Assembly (NCBI RefSeq): GCF_004912135.1
Contig: NZ_STGU01000002.1
Location: forward strand, 124,001-188,000
DNA length: 64,000 bases
Source: Rhizobium rosettiformans W3
GTDB lineage: Bacteria; Pseudomonadota; Alphaproteobacteria; Rhizobiales; Rhizobiaceae
Reading direction: 5' to 3'
Shown here piece after piece: positions 26,396-35,010 of the stretch (positions are counted from its first letter, which is position 1; every line of letters starts with the position of its first letter). Both the position numbers and the translations under genes were made by a program. A model generated the notes under the pieces. That model saw nothing but the letters and a program-made list of their open reading frames with translations. It was not told the origin of the DNA and made no database searches.

Positions 26396-27397
26396 ATGTC
26401 ACTGCCTGCCACCATGCGCCATGTCGATCTGTCCGGACATGGCGGCCCTGAGGTCATGCGCTTTGTCGAGGGGCCGCTTCCGGTTCCCCGGCCGGGCGAG
26501 ATCCTGGTGAAGGTCGAGGCGGCAGGCGTGAACCGGCCGGATGTTGCCCAGCGTCAGGGCGCCTATCCGCCGCCGAAGGATGCAAGCCCGATCCTTGGGC
26601 TAGAGATCGCTGGCGAAATCGTCGGCCTCGGCACTGGCGTCACGGATTTTCAGATCGGCGATCGGGTCTGCGCGCTGGCCAATGGCGGCGGTTATGCCGA
26701 ATATTGCGCCGTGCCGGCCAGCCAGGCCCTGCCGTTCCCCAAGGGCTATGATGCGGTGAAGGCCGCGGCATTGCCGGAAACCTTCTTCACCGTCTGGGCC
26801 AATCTCTTCCAGATGGCGGGTCTGACCGAAGGCGAGACCGTGCTCATCCATGGTGGCTCGTCCGGCATCGGCACGACGGCGATCCAGCTGGCGAAAGCCT
26901 TCGGCGCCACGGTCTTCACGACCGCCGGCTCGGCGGAGAAATGCGCCGCCTGCATGGATCTCGGAGCCACCAGGGCGATCAACTACAAGGCAGAGGATTT
27001 CGTCGAGATCGTCAAGGAAGAGACCGACGGCAAGGGTGTGGATGTCGTGCTCGACATGATCGGTGCGGCCTATTTCGATCGCAATCTGCAGGCTCTCGCG
27101 AAAGACGGCTGTCTCTCGATCATCGCCTTTCTCGGCGGCTCCACCGTCGAAAAGGCGAGCCTTGCGCCGATCATGGTGAAGCGCCTCACCGTCACCGGCT
27201 CCACCATGCGTCCGCGCACGGCTGAAGAAAAGCGCGCCATCCGCGATGACCTCGCCACCGAAGTCTGGCCCCGCCTGGAACGCGGCGAAGTTGCGCCGGT
27301 CATCCATCAGGTCATGCCGTTCGAGGACGTGGTCGAGGCCCATCGGCTGATGGAAAGCTCGGCGCATATCGGCAAGATCGTGCTGAAGTTGGTATAA
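26396..27397 (+). CDS. NAD(P)H:quinone oxidoreductase, zinc-free MDR family (PIG3-like)
   Basis: 333 residues from the ATG at 26396 (SD AAGGAG). GroES-like N-terminal domain ([26 protein letters not shown]) and a Rossmann domain with [19 protein letters not shown] (about 143-161). No catalytic-zinc ligands, as in quinone oxidoreductases. The RQGAYPPP segment and the C-terminal HIGKIVLKL are typical of the TP53I3/PIG3-like branch. It probably reduces quinones or other electrophiles with NADPH. Single gene. Confidence 0.88.
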   Translation: MSLPATMRHVDLSGHGGPEVMRFVEGPLPVPRPGEILVKVEAAGVNRPDVAQRQGAYPPPKDASPILGLEIAGEIVGLGTGVTDFQIGDRVCALANGGGYAEYCAVPASQALPFPKGYDAVKAAALPETFFTVWANLFQMAGLTEGETVLIHGGSSGIGTTAIQLAKAFGATVFTTAGSAEKCAACMDLGATRAINYKAEDFVEIVKEETDGKGVDVVLDMIGAAYFDRNLQALAKDGCLSIIAFLGGSTVEKASLAPIMVKRLTVTGSTMRPRTAEEKRAIRDDLATEVWPRLERGEVAPVIHQVMPFEDVVEAHRLMESSAHIGKIVLKLV

Positions 27398-27428
27398 CGG
27401 CTAGCGAGGCGAGGGCGCTCGTGCGGTC

Positions 27429-27458
27429 TCTTGGGAGCGGACCTCCGCTCCCTCAAGA
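27429..27458. terminator. Hairpin between convergent quinone oxidoreductase and VOC genes
   Basis: TCTTGGGAGCGGA and TCCGCTCCCTCAAGA pair with a two-base bulge across a 2-base loop. It lies between two convergent stops (27397 and 27471), so it could serve both strands, though neither side has a long T-run. Confidence 0.55.
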
Positions 27459-27470
27459 TGGCCTCGGCTC

Positions 27471-27845
27471 TTACCGCCCCGGCAGCGATCGCGCCGTGAG
27501 CTTGTTGCCGTCGGGGTCCCGCAGATAGGCGACGAACGAGCCATCGGGCCGCGCGCAGGGCGGCGTCTCGATCGAGGTGCCGCCATGCGCCACGCCGTCA
27601 TCGTGCCAGGCCTGAACCTGATCCGGATTGTCGGCAAGCAGGCCGATCGTGCCGCCATTGGCAGCCGTTGCCGGCATGCCGTCGATCGGTGCGGTGATCA
27701 TCAGTCGCCCGCCCTTGTGCTTGTAAATGAGCCTGCCGCGCGCATCCGTCTCACCGGGCGTCCCGCCCAGGGCCTGAAAGGTGGCGTCATAAAACTGCTT
27801 CGACCGTGCAAGGTCGTTGCTGCCGATCATGATATGCGTGAACAT
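27471..27845 (-). CDS. VOC-superfamily (glyoxalase-like) protein
   Basis: 124 residues from the ATG at 27845 (GGAGA upstream). The beta-alpha-beta-beta-beta modules FTHIMIGSNDLARSKQFYDATF and PDGSFVAYLRDPDGNKLTA are those of glyoxalase/bleomycin-resistance proteins. The usual metal ligands are only partly visible (H4, H102 region not obvious), so activity is unknown. Single gene. Confidence 0.8.
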   Translation of the reverse strand: MFTHIMIGSNDLARSKQFYDATFQALGGTPGETDARGRLIYKHKGGRLMITAPIDGMPATAANGGTIGLLADNPDQVQAWHDDGVAHGGTSIETPPCARPDGSFVAYLRDPDGNKLTARSLPGR

Positions 27846-27919
27846 CACGTCTCCAGATAAAATGCTTCAAAATACCGGTCGGCCGTGCCGCCCGTACGGT
27901 GTGGTCTGCCGGTTCATGC

Positions 27920-28225
27920 TCAGATCCCCGAGCCGTCGAGCTCGGCCTCGTCTTCGCCCTCCCAGGCAGGTGGCCGCACCATCGCGTCCATGTTGACCCC
28001 GGGCAGCGGCATCCAGCATTTGAGCTCCGGCTCGGCATACTGAACGATCAGTCCCGGCGTCGAGTCAGAAGATCTCCAGCCGTCGGCCCCGAACCGGTCG
28101 CCCTTCGACCAGTAGACGAGATCGACCGCACCCGGCCCTTGTTCGGAGGCGCGAATGGTCACGAGAATGCGGCTACCGTCGCGCGGCGCCGTGCGCATGT
28201 TCCGCCAGCGGATGGATTCGTTCAT
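27920..28225 (-). CDS. Conserved hypothetical protein, TAPRDG-type
   Basis: 101 residues. It begins IRWRNMRTAPRDGSRILVTI and contains VYWSKGDRFGADGWRS and KCWMPLP, a pattern (W..M.TAP.DG..IL...W) met in many small alphaproteobacterial and phage proteins of unknown role. No signal peptide. Acidic C-terminus (EGEDEAELDG). Single gene. Confidence 0.65.
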   Translation of the reverse strand: MNESIRWRNMRTAPRDGSRILVTIRASEQGPGAVDLVYWSKGDRFGADGWRSSDSTPGLIVQYAEPELKCWMPLPGVNMDAMVRPPAWEGEDEAELDGSGI

Positions 28226-28411
28226 GGTGATGTCCTCCCGTTTTGAAGCGGAGTGTCGCTGTGGGAGGAGGGGCGGTCAATAAGAATTGCCGGAAGTGCG
28301 TCAGATGACGCGGGCAGTGTTTTCCCAGTTGGCGGGAGCGGGACTTTACTTCTGAGTCAATGATGGCAGCTTGCGTAGTGAGTTTGAAGGTGTTGCTGGG
28401 ACTTGCACGAG

Positions 28412-28930
28412 ATGAGCGAGCGACTGACGACCGCGGTCAAGATGGGCATCAGTGCCCGTCAGATTCTGAACAAGGCGCGGACGTTTCCGGATGCCAATGT
28501 CAAAAACCCATTCGGTTTAGATGGGTCCCATATCGGTGTCGAACCCATGCTACTCGCTCTATCAATGGAATTGGCGCTGAAGGCTTGGTACGTTTTTGAC
28601 TACGACAAGACGAGGAAACGCTGGTACCACGATCTCGACAGGATTTTTGACAGCCTGACCGAAGGAAGCCGGCAGAAACTGGACACCGCCTTCAAAGCGA
28701 CTGTGGCGCCGCTCCACCCTAGCTTCTTCTGCATTGATTATGGGATCCGAGACGTGCTTTTCCAGCACAGAGATGCATTTGTTAGGTGGCGTTATCTCCA
28801 CGAAAGGGGAGAGCCCATGATGTTTGAGCGATCGGTTTTTGAAGCAACGCTTGAAATGGTTATCGTGGAATTTGAGAAGCGTTATCGCACGGAGCAGATA
28901 GGTGTGCCGGCGCTTTCTAGGAGGCTCTAG
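28412..28930 (+). CDS. HEPN-like protein in a low-GC accessory patch
   Basis: 172 residues from ATG 28412. Mostly helical. MELALKAWYVFDYDKTRKRWYHDLDRIFDSL (about 52-82) looks like the HEPN core, with an R-x4-H motif (R68...H73), the catalytic motif of HEPN ribonucleases. Base composition is visibly more AT-rich than its neighbours, suggesting transfer. Its 3' end faces an RHH gene 11 bases away. It may be a toxin-like RNase or an inactive HEPN protein; a cognate MNT-type antitoxin is not adjacent. Assignment by eye only. Confidence 0.55.
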   Translation: MSERLTTAVKMGISARQILNKARTFPDANVKNPFGLDGSHIGVEPMLLALSMELALKAWYVFDYDKTRKRWYHDLDRIFDSLTEGSRQKLDTAFKATVAPLHPSFFCIDYGIRDVLFQHRDAFVRWRYLHERGEPMMFERSVFEATLEMVIVEFEKRYRTEQIGVPALSRRL

Positions 28931-28941
28931 ATCAGAGCCCA

Positions 28942-29196
28942 TCAAAGCCCTATCGGTTTCGTGTGACCGTCACTCCAACTCTCCACCCAAGCCAGTACCG
29001 CCTCGCCGTCATGGCCGATGTCGCGGTCGACATCCGCCAGGGCTTGCTCCATGTCCGCGTGCCACCGGTTCAGGCCCTCGACATAGGTCTCGATGGCGCG
29101 CTGAACGATGTGCTCCCGCGTCTGCCCGGTCTGGCGGGCCAGACTGTCGATGGCGCCGCTCGCCGCCTCGGGTAACATTATTTCGAGCTTCGTCAT
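28942..29196 (-). CDS. Ribbon-helix-helix (CopG/ParD-like) DNA-binding protein
   Basis: 84 residues. TKLEIMLPEAASGAIDSLARQTGQTREHIVQRAIETYVE (2-40) is a ribbon-helix-helix fold: beta strand, then helix-turn-helix with the GQTREH turn. The tail (41-84) is acidic and could wrap a toxin partner. No ParE/RelE toxin follows. The only neighbour that could pair with it is the convergent HEPN-like gene; that pairing is inference. Confidence 0.75.
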   Translation of the reverse strand: MTKLEIMLPEAASGAIDSLARQTGQTREHIVQRAIETYVEGLNRWHADMEQALADVDRDIGHDGEAVLAWVESWSDGHTKPIGL

Positions 29197-29272
29197 ATTT
29201 CGTGCCTTGCCGGATCCACTCGACGCACCTACCTTACTCTCATCGGCAACGTAACGAAAGGAAGGTGATCCA

Positions 29273-29347
29273 ATGTCTAATGAGATTTCGGTCTGCGTAC
29301 GTGACTTTGGAAAGGGTGCGGTTTTGACGGGGCAGCCCTCGGCCTGA
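29273..29347 (+). CDS. Micro-ORF of 24 codons with a strong SD
   Basis: ATG at 29273 is preceded by the strong SD AAGGAAGGTGATCCA. The product MSNEISVCVRDFGKGAVLTG plus four residues (QPSA) ends at TGA 29347. A 7-bp hairpin and a perfect terminator follow, so this looks like a short stand-alone transcript. Too short for homology by eye. It could be a micro-protein, or the ORF of a leader/dual-function small RNA. It is divergent from the RHH gene. Confidence 0.45.
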   Translation: MSNEISVCVRDFGKGAVLTGQPSA

Positions 29348-29360
29348 TCCAGCCTTCCTT

Positions 29361-29378
29361 CGGGTGGTCTTCCACCCG
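29361..29378 (+). ncRNA. Hairpin in the 3' part of the micro-ORF transcript (possible small RNA)
   Basis: CGGGTGG-TCTT-CCACCCG, a 7-bp perfect stem with a tetraloop, 13 bases after the micro-ORF stop and 28 bases before the terminator stem. No gene follows on this strand (next gene is convergent), so the transcript ends here. A small RNA is possible but unproven. Confidence 0.35.
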
Positions 29379-29406
29379 GGTCCGGACAAAGGACTAAAGC
29401 TCATGG

Positions 29407-29432
29407 GAGCCACCCTCAGGGTGGCTCTTTTG
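29407..29432 (+). terminator. Strong terminator of the micro-ORF/small RNA transcript
   Basis: GAGCCACCC (29407-29415), loop TCA, GGGTGGCTC (29419-29427), then TTTT. A 9-bp perfect stem. It converges with the DUF3750 gene, whose stop is at 29464. Confidence 0.88.
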
Positions 29433-29463
29433 ATTCCGAGCCCATGCTGCTTGTGAAGGGCGC

Positions 29464-30198
29464 TTAGAGCCCGACCGTGCCGAAGCCCGGCACCTTGATC
29501 CCCGGCCGCGCGAAATCCACACCCGCCACAAGCCCGAGGAAATTCACCTCCAGACCGCTGCGCACACCGACCGAAAGCCCGGCCAGACCGCCGAGGCTCA
29601 GATGCAGGTCGCGCCCATCCTTGTCGAGATGATAGAAGGCGCCGCCGGGCAGATAGTCGCGGCCGACCGCATCGGCCGGCAGGACGGCTCCGAGTTCCGG
29701 CACCTCACGCAGCACATGCGCAACGAATGTGTTCGAGTTCGGCCCCGGATAGATCCGGTAGCCGCCGGGCTTTCCATAGGCATAGCCGGCGATCGCCGCC
29801 TCCACCATCGGGATCAGGCGCTTGGCCTCTTCGCCCTTGATCTCCACCACCAGCCTTGGCGGGTTGGAATACCAATAAGCGTCCGGCGCCCGGTGGTTGC
29901 GGCGGATCGGCGAGCCCCAGCCGACCTTGTCATAGCGCTGGTATTCGCCGTTTTCCTCCTTGGTGACGATCCAGGCATGGCTGGCGATTGCGCCCTTCAA
30001 CCCGCCGGTCATGGCGGAAAAGACATAGATCGCAGCCTCCGGGCTTTCCTTGGCCGTCGGCAGCAGTCCGGAAGAGCTCCACCGCGCCGAACTCCAGCCA
30101 TCCGGATGGTCGCGTGTCGCCCAGAGACCGGCCGAAACCAGCGTCGGCAACACGAAGACGAGCAGGATGACGGAGACGATGCGCAGCAGAAATTTCAA
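29464..30198 (-). CDS. DUF3750 family exported protein
   Basis: About 244 residues if it starts at the TTG 30198 (GAGG 6 bases upstream); the frame has no ATG near its 5' end and could start at TTG 30237. A hydrophobic N-terminal segment (LLRIVSVILLVFVLPTLVSAG) is a signal or anchor. DUF3750 features: AIYVFSAMTGGLKGAIASHAWIVTK, SNPPRLVVEIKGEEA, YPGPNSNTFVAHVLREVPEL and YLPGGAF. The PNSNTF/H pattern resembles NlpC-like peptidase folds, but this is speculation. Single gene, divergent from the asparaginase. Confidence 0.8.
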   Translation of the reverse strand: MKFLLRIVSVILLVFVLPTLVSAGLWATRDHPDGWSSARWSSSGLLPTAKESPEAAIYVFSAMTGGLKGAIASHAWIVTKEENGEYQRYDKVGWGSPIRRNHRAPDAYWYSNPPRLVVEIKGEEAKRLIPMVEAAIAGYAYGKPGGYRIYPGPNSNTFVAHVLREVPELGAVLPADAVGRDYLPGGAFYHLDKDGRDLHLSLGGLAGLSVGVRSGLEVNFLGLVAGVDFARPGIKVPGFGTVGL

Positions 30199-30270
30199 TC
30201 CGGACCTCGAACAGCGGGACAATGCATGCTTTAACAAGCATCAGACAATATTGGCATTTTGAGGCAGGTC

Positions 30271-31275
30271 ATGGAAAATCCGATCACGGTAGAGGTCACG
30301 CGCGGTCAACTCGTCGAGAGCCGCCATCGCGGCATGGCCGTGGTCGTCGATGCCGAAGGTCGCATTGTCTTCTCCGCCGGCGATGTCGATTCCGGCGTCT
30401 TTCCCCGGTCCGCCTGCAAGGCCATGCAGGCCCTGCCGCTGGTCGAAAGCGGTGCCGCGGATGCCTATGGTTTTGGCGATAGGGAACTGGCACTCGCCTG
30501 CTCCTCCCATTCCGGCGAGCCGGAGCATGTCGCAACCGCCGCCGCCATGCTGAAGGCGGCGGGGCTCGATGAGAGCGTTCTCGAATGCGGCGCCCATTGG
30601 TCCTCGCATCAGTCTGTCCTCATCGATCAGGCCCGCACGCTCGACAAGCCGACGGCGCTTCACAACAATTGCTCGGGCAAGCATTCGGGCTTCGTCTGCA
30701 CCTGCAGCCACACCGGCGAGGAGCCGCGCGGCTATGCCGGCTTCGACCATCCGCTGCAGCAGGCAATCCGCGCCATCATAGCGGATCTCACCGGCGCCGT
30801 GCTGTCGCGGGACAATTGCGGGACGGACGGCTGCTCGATCCCGACCTATGCCGTGCCGCTCACCGGCCTTGCGCGCGGCTTCGGCAAGCTCGTCACCGGC
30901 AAGGGCTTGGAGCCGCTGCGCGCCGCCGCCGCCCGCCGGCTGATCAATGCCTGCATGGCCGAACCCTTCTACGTCGCCGGCACGAAGCGCTTCTGCACCA
31001 GACTGATGCAGGTCGCGCCTGGCCGCATCTTTGCCAAGACCGGGGCCGAAGGCGTCTTCTGCGCCCTGCTGCCGGACAAGGGTCTTTCCTTCGCCGTCAA
31101 GGCGGAAGATGGCGCCACCCGCGCCGCGGAAGCCATGATCGCCGCCCTGCTGGCGCGCCACTTCGATGAGGACAGCGAAGAACGGGCCGCCCTTATGCGC
31201 CTTGCCAATCACGGCATGACCAACTGGAACGGCCTGGCAGTCGGCTCGGTCCGCGTGACCGACGTTCTCTTCGCC
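30271..31275 (+). CDS. L-asparaginase II, Rhizobium etli ReAV type
   Basis: Hydrolyses asparagine to aspartate and ammonia. 335 residues, starting at the ATG 30271 (the frame runs upstream only to a TTG). This class is unrelated to the E. coli enzymes. It shows RSACK (S47, K50), CSSHSGEPEH (S79), NNCSGKHSGF (C134, K137) and DNCGTDGC (C188), which match the Ser-Lys pairs and the zinc cysteines reported for ReAV, with K256 in AKTGAEG as the remaining lysine. No signal peptide. Single gene. Confidence 0.9.
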
Positions 31276-31413
31276 TGAGCCTCGTTCTCTGAAGCGTCCC
31301 ACGCCCGCGATCGCGCCGGTTGCGTCGGCCAGATCCTGCCTCAAGGGAGGTTTAACCCTTCACGGCTAGACTGGCGGTCCGATGGATCATGCGCAACCGA
31401 TGAGGCCGCATTC

Positions 31414-32709
31414 ATGGATGTTTCGAGCCGAGGGATGAACCGGACCTCCGGCAGCAATGCCGGTCGTCGCTGGACCCTGCCGATCGTACAGAACGGCCGC
31501 CGGCTCGAGCTCGAATGCCTGGAAACGCTGGATCAGCTTCTCGCCCTCAAGGAGGAGTGGCAGGCGCTGGAGCGGCGCACGCCCGAGCCCTTCACCTATT
31601 TCCAAAGCTTTGACTGGTGCATCAGCTGGTGCCAGGCCTTTCTCGACGGGGAGGCGGCAGCCGATCAGAAGCCCTCGGTCTACGTGCTCTGGGACGGCGG
31701 CGACTGCCTGATGATCTGGCCGCTGATGACGCGTCGTGTCGCCGGCACGGTCCGGGCGGTCGTGCCCCTGTCGGCGCCGATGAACCAATATGCCGCGCTG
31801 CTCTACGATCCCGCCCGTTTCGACCTCACGCTTGGCAAGCTTGTCTTCGACGGCATCTGCGGCCGCGGCGAGGGGGATGCGATCTGCCTCGATCACGTGC
31901 CGCAGACGGCGTTGCTGGCGCGCATTATCGGCGGCCGGGGCGTCTCGCCCCTCACAGAACAGCAGTCCTCGATCCTCAATCTCACCGACATCGCCGATTG
32001 GGAAAGCCACCACCGCGCACTTCCAAAAAAGCAGCGCCTGCAGCGCAACAGCCGCCGCAACCGGCTTGAGAAGCTCGGCCGGCTCGACTACCGGGTGCTG
32101 ACCCCGGCCGATGCCGAGTATGCCGATCAGGTCGACCGCTGCATCGCGATGAAGCAGGACTGGCTGAAAGGCACCGGCCGCCTCGGCCGTGATCTCTTCG
32201 ACCCGCGCTTTGCCGCCTTCCTGCGCGGTCTCGGCCAGGGTACCGGCCCGGACGAAGGTTGCGTCTATCTCCATGCGCTGACGCTCGATGGCGTTCCGAT
32301 CGCCATGGAACTCGGCATGCGCTTCCACAAGGATTATTATTGTTTCCTTGGCGCGATCGATCTCGGCTATCAGCAATATTCGCCCGGTAAGGTGCAGATG
32401 GAAAGCGCCCAGCGCTGGGCGATCGAGAGCGGCATCCACCGCTTCGATTTCCTCAACGATCCCTCCGCCTACAAGTCGAGCTGGACCAATACCAGCGAGC
32501 CGCTCACCGCGCTCTACGTGCCGCTCACCGCCCTCGGCCAGGTCTATTGCCGCCAGTGGATGGCGGGCCTGCGGCCGCGTCTGCGTGCGCTCTATCACGG
32601 TCTGGGGCCGGCCTGGCGGGGACGCTTCCGCCATGTGCTAGACAGGCTGCAAGCCCTTGTCGGCCGCGCCGGCGGCAGCATGAGCCTCGTCTTGTGCTGC
32701 ATACCATGA
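31414..32709 (+). CDS. GNAT/FemAB-like acetyltransferase (CelD/BioF2 type), polysaccharide-linked
   Basis: 431 residues. After a nonconserved start, LECLETLDQLLALKEEWQALE and YFQSFDWCISWCQAF are typical of the CelD-like acetyltransferase_6 family, and LPKKQRLQRNSRRNRLEKLG and MELGMRFHKDYYCFLGAIDLGYQQYSPGKVQMESAQRWAIESGIHRFDFLND of its catalytic half. Such proteins modify cell-surface polysaccharides. It overlaps the following flippase gene by 4 bases (ATGA), which supports a shared surface-glycan role. Confidence 0.82.
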   Translation: MDVSSRGMNRTSGSNAGRRWTLPIVQNGRRLELECLETLDQLLALKEEWQALERRTPEPFTYFQSFDWCISWCQAFLDGEAAADQKPSVYVLWDGGDCLMIWPLMTRRVAGTVRAVVPLSAPMNQYAALLYDPARFDLTLGKLVFDGICGRGEGDAICLDHVPQTALLARIIGGRGVSPLTEQQSSILNLTDIADWESHHRALPKKQRLQRNSRRNRLEKLGRLDYRVLTPADAEYADQVDRCIAMKQDWLKGTGRLGRDLFDPRFAAFLRGLGQGTGPDEGCVYLHALTLDGVPIAMELGMRFHKDYYCFLGAIDLGYQQYSPGKVQMESAQRWAIESGIHRFDFLNDPSAYKSSWTNTSEPLTALYVPLTALGQVYCRQWMAGLRPRLRALYHGLGPAWRGRFRHVLDRLQALVGRAGGSMSLVLCCIP

Positions 32710-34037
32710 TCGCAAGGCTGAGGCAGAAGGCCGTCCATGCCGTGCGCGATCCGGGCTTGCGCGGCGCGCTCGTCAGCATCACCGTGCGCATCGCCGCAGC
32801 CTTCGTCGGCCTCGGCCTGCAGATCCTGCTCGCCCGCCTGATGGCGCTGGAAGACTATGGCGTCTATGTCATCCTCTGGACCTGGGTCAGCGTCGTCGGC
32901 CAGATCGGCGTTCTCGGCTTCTACGATTCCGCCGCCCGCTTCATTCCCCGCTACGGGCGAAGGGAAAAACAGGCCCATCTCACCGGCTTCCTCGCAACGG
33001 GCTTTACGGCCGTCATCGCAGGCTCCGGTGTGATCGCGGCCCTGGCGCTGGTCTTCCTGGTGGTGCTGCCAGGCCTCGTCGATCGCGCCTTCCTGCTGCC
33101 GCTTGCAGTCCTTGCGCTCGGCTTTCCCGTGCTCTCGCTCGAAACCTATCTGACCGGCGTCTTCAGAGGCTTCGGCTGGTATGCGCTTTCTACCATTCCG
33201 GGCTTCATCTTCCGCCCGGTGCTGATCATGCTCGGTGTCGGCATCGCCCGTCTCACCGGTCTGCCTCTGGATGCCGTAACGGTGCTTGTCATCGTCGTGC
33301 TCGCCTCCGTCGTCGTGCTGGTTGCCCAGGCGCTGCTGTTGCGCGCTCGCCTGCCGAAGCGGGAGATGCCTGTGACCAGCCATGAGCGTCGCCGCTTCTG
33401 GCTGCTCGCCTCCGTCCTGATGATGCCGGCCATGACGGCGGAGGAGCTCTTCGTCTGGATCGACGTGCTGATCCTCGGCTTCCTCGTCTCGCCCGACCAG
33501 GCCTCGCTCTATTTCGCTGCTCAGCGTTCCCTCTCGCTCGCAGCCTTCGTGCAATATGGCTTCATGCTGGTCGCCGCCCGCGGCTTCTCGCTCTCGCTGG
33601 CCTCGGCCGACCGGACAGGCCTGCAGGCCCGCATCACCCGCTCCACCAATGCCACCTTCTGGCTCACCATCCCCTCGGTGGCGCTGACGCTGGTCGCCGG
33701 TTATCCTTTGCTCCACCTCTTCGGCGAGGCCTTCGTCAAGGCCTATCCCTGCCTCGTGCTGCTCGGGCTTGCCTATGTCATCCGCGCCGCAACCGGCCAG
33801 GCGGCCGAACTCCTGGTCGTCCAGGGCCGCTACCGCCTGAGCCTCGTGATCGTCTCGATCTCGGTCTTTGCCTGCGCCCTGCTGATGCTGCTGCTGGTGC
33901 CCCTCTGGGGCATCACCGGAGCCGCCGTCGCCATGGTCCTCGTGCAGACGCTGCGCCTCGTAGTGGTCACGGCACTTGTGCATCGGCACACCGGCTATTG
34001 GGTCCTAGTCCGGCCGTTTGCGCGCGTCAAAGCGTAG
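32706..34037 (+). CDS. Polysaccharide flippase (Wzx/MurJ-type, MOP superfamily)
   Basis: 443 residues with about 12 to 14 transmembrane segments. RIAAAFVGLGLQILLARLMALEDYGVYVILWTWVS near the N-terminus is the classic start of oligosaccharide flippases, and FYDSAARFIPRY follows. Probably moves a lipid-linked glycan across the inner membrane. Start at ATG 32706, overlapping the acetyltransferase stop. No glycosyltransferases are nearby, so the glycan made is unknown. Confidence 0.85.
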   Translation: MIARLRQKAVHAVRDPGLRGALVSITVRIAAAFVGLGLQILLARLMALEDYGVYVILWTWVSVVGQIGVLGFYDSAARFIPRYGRREKQAHLTGFLATGFTAVIAGSGVIAALALVFLVVLPGLVDRAFLLPLAVLALGFPVLSLETYLTGVFRGFGWYALSTIPGFIFRPVLIMLGVGIARLTGLPLDAVTVLVIVVLASVVVLVAQALLLRARLPKREMPVTSHERRRFWLLASVLMMPAMTAEELFVWIDVLILGFLVSPDQASLYFAAQRSLSLAAFVQYGFMLVAARGFSLSLASADRTGLQARITRSTNATFWLTIPSVALTLVAGYPLLHLFGEAFVKAYPCLVLLGLAYVIRAATGQAAELLVVQGRYRLSLVIVSISVFACALLMLLLVPLWGITGAAVAMVLVQTLRLVVVTALVHRHTGYWVLVRPFARVKA

Positions 34038-34047
34038 TGACCAGCGG

Positions 34048-34707
34048 TCAATCCACCTCTGCCAGCCGCTTCTCCCACATCGCCTTGAAGCCCGGGCGGG
34101 ACTGGATGCGGGCAAGCCAGGCTGCCGTCTTCGGATGAGCATCGAACAGCGGCTGGTAGGCCTGGGCGTAACGCACGATCTCGCCGAGATTGATGTCAGC
34201 CACGGTGAAGCGGTCGCCGACGGCAAAGTCGTGGGCGGCAAAGTGCTTTTCCAGAACGCCGAAGGGTCGCGACAGGATGCGGGCAACGGCTTTCGCCTCC
34301 TGCTGGCCGGCCTCGGTGGAAAGCCGTCCTTCGTTATTGGCCATGGAGATCTTCAAGGCTTCCGTTTCGATCGAGGTCGCACCAAACAGCGACCATTGCA
34401 GCATCTGCGCCTCTTCGATGAGATCGCGCGGCGCGGTCGGCCCACCATGTTTCTTGGCCACGTAAAGCGTCTGTGCGAGCGACTCGTTCAGCACCAGCCC
34501 GTCATCCTCGATCGTCGGGATGCTGCCCATCGGATTGATCTCGAGAAACGCCGGTGACCGCGTGTTGAGCCGTGCATCGGCCGCCATCGGGTCCGCGAGC
34601 TTGTAGGCCTGCAGTACCGGGACCAGTTCGAAGGGCGAGCCAAGCTCCTCCATCAGCCAGAGAATGCGCGTCGCGCGCGACTTGTAGACGCCGTAGATCT
34701 TCAGCAT
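34048..34707 (-). CDS. Glutathione S-transferase
   Basis: 219 residues. Thioredoxin-like N-terminal domain (MLKIYGVYKSRATRILWLMEEL, with the catalytic-position residue S10) and SPAFLEINPMGSIPTIEDDGLVLNESLAQTLYVAKKHG, including the cis-Pro region and ES motif for glutathione binding. The all-helical C-terminal domain has FAVGDRFTVADINLGEIV. Beta/zeta-like bacterial GST; substrate unknown. Convergent with the flippase, 10 bases apart. Confidence 0.92.
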   Translation of the reverse strand: MLKIYGVYKSRATRILWLMEELGSPFELVPVLQAYKLADPMAADARLNTRSPAFLEINPMGSIPTIEDDGLVLNESLAQTLYVAKKHGGPTAPRDLIEEAQMLQWSLFGATSIETEALKISMANNEGRLSTEAGQQEAKAVARILSRPFGVLEKHFAAHDFAVGDRFTVADINLGEIVRYAQAYQPLFDAHPKTAAWLARIQSRPGFKAMWEKRLAEVD

Positions 34708-35010
34708 TTGGAACTCCCGTGATTGTTGCTGCGGAGGCTATCCCGCGTCAGGTCTCCGGGAAAGCCGGTTGCGCTGATGGGACCGATGAAATTTCCTGAT
34801 TGCTGGTGGAATTGACAGAACCGGCCTGCCGCGCGTATTTCTGCGCTTCCAGGGTCTGCAGTTCACCCAGGCGTCACCGCCCCGGCAAGGGGAGCTAAAC
34901 CTGCCTTTCTTCTGATCGACGAAGCTCGTTTTTCCGTGCCCCGTCGGAAGTCGGTGACCACCGGCCATGTTGGCTGCTCAAGGCAGCCGGGCACGACCAG
35001 GAGAAATGAG
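34708..35010. other. Non-coding gap between the GST and DUF2087 genes
   Basis: 303 bases, divergent promoter region. No ORF with an SD, no clear dyad and no terminator seen. The DUF2087 gene has the SD AGGAGA at about 34999-35004. Confidence 0.4.
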
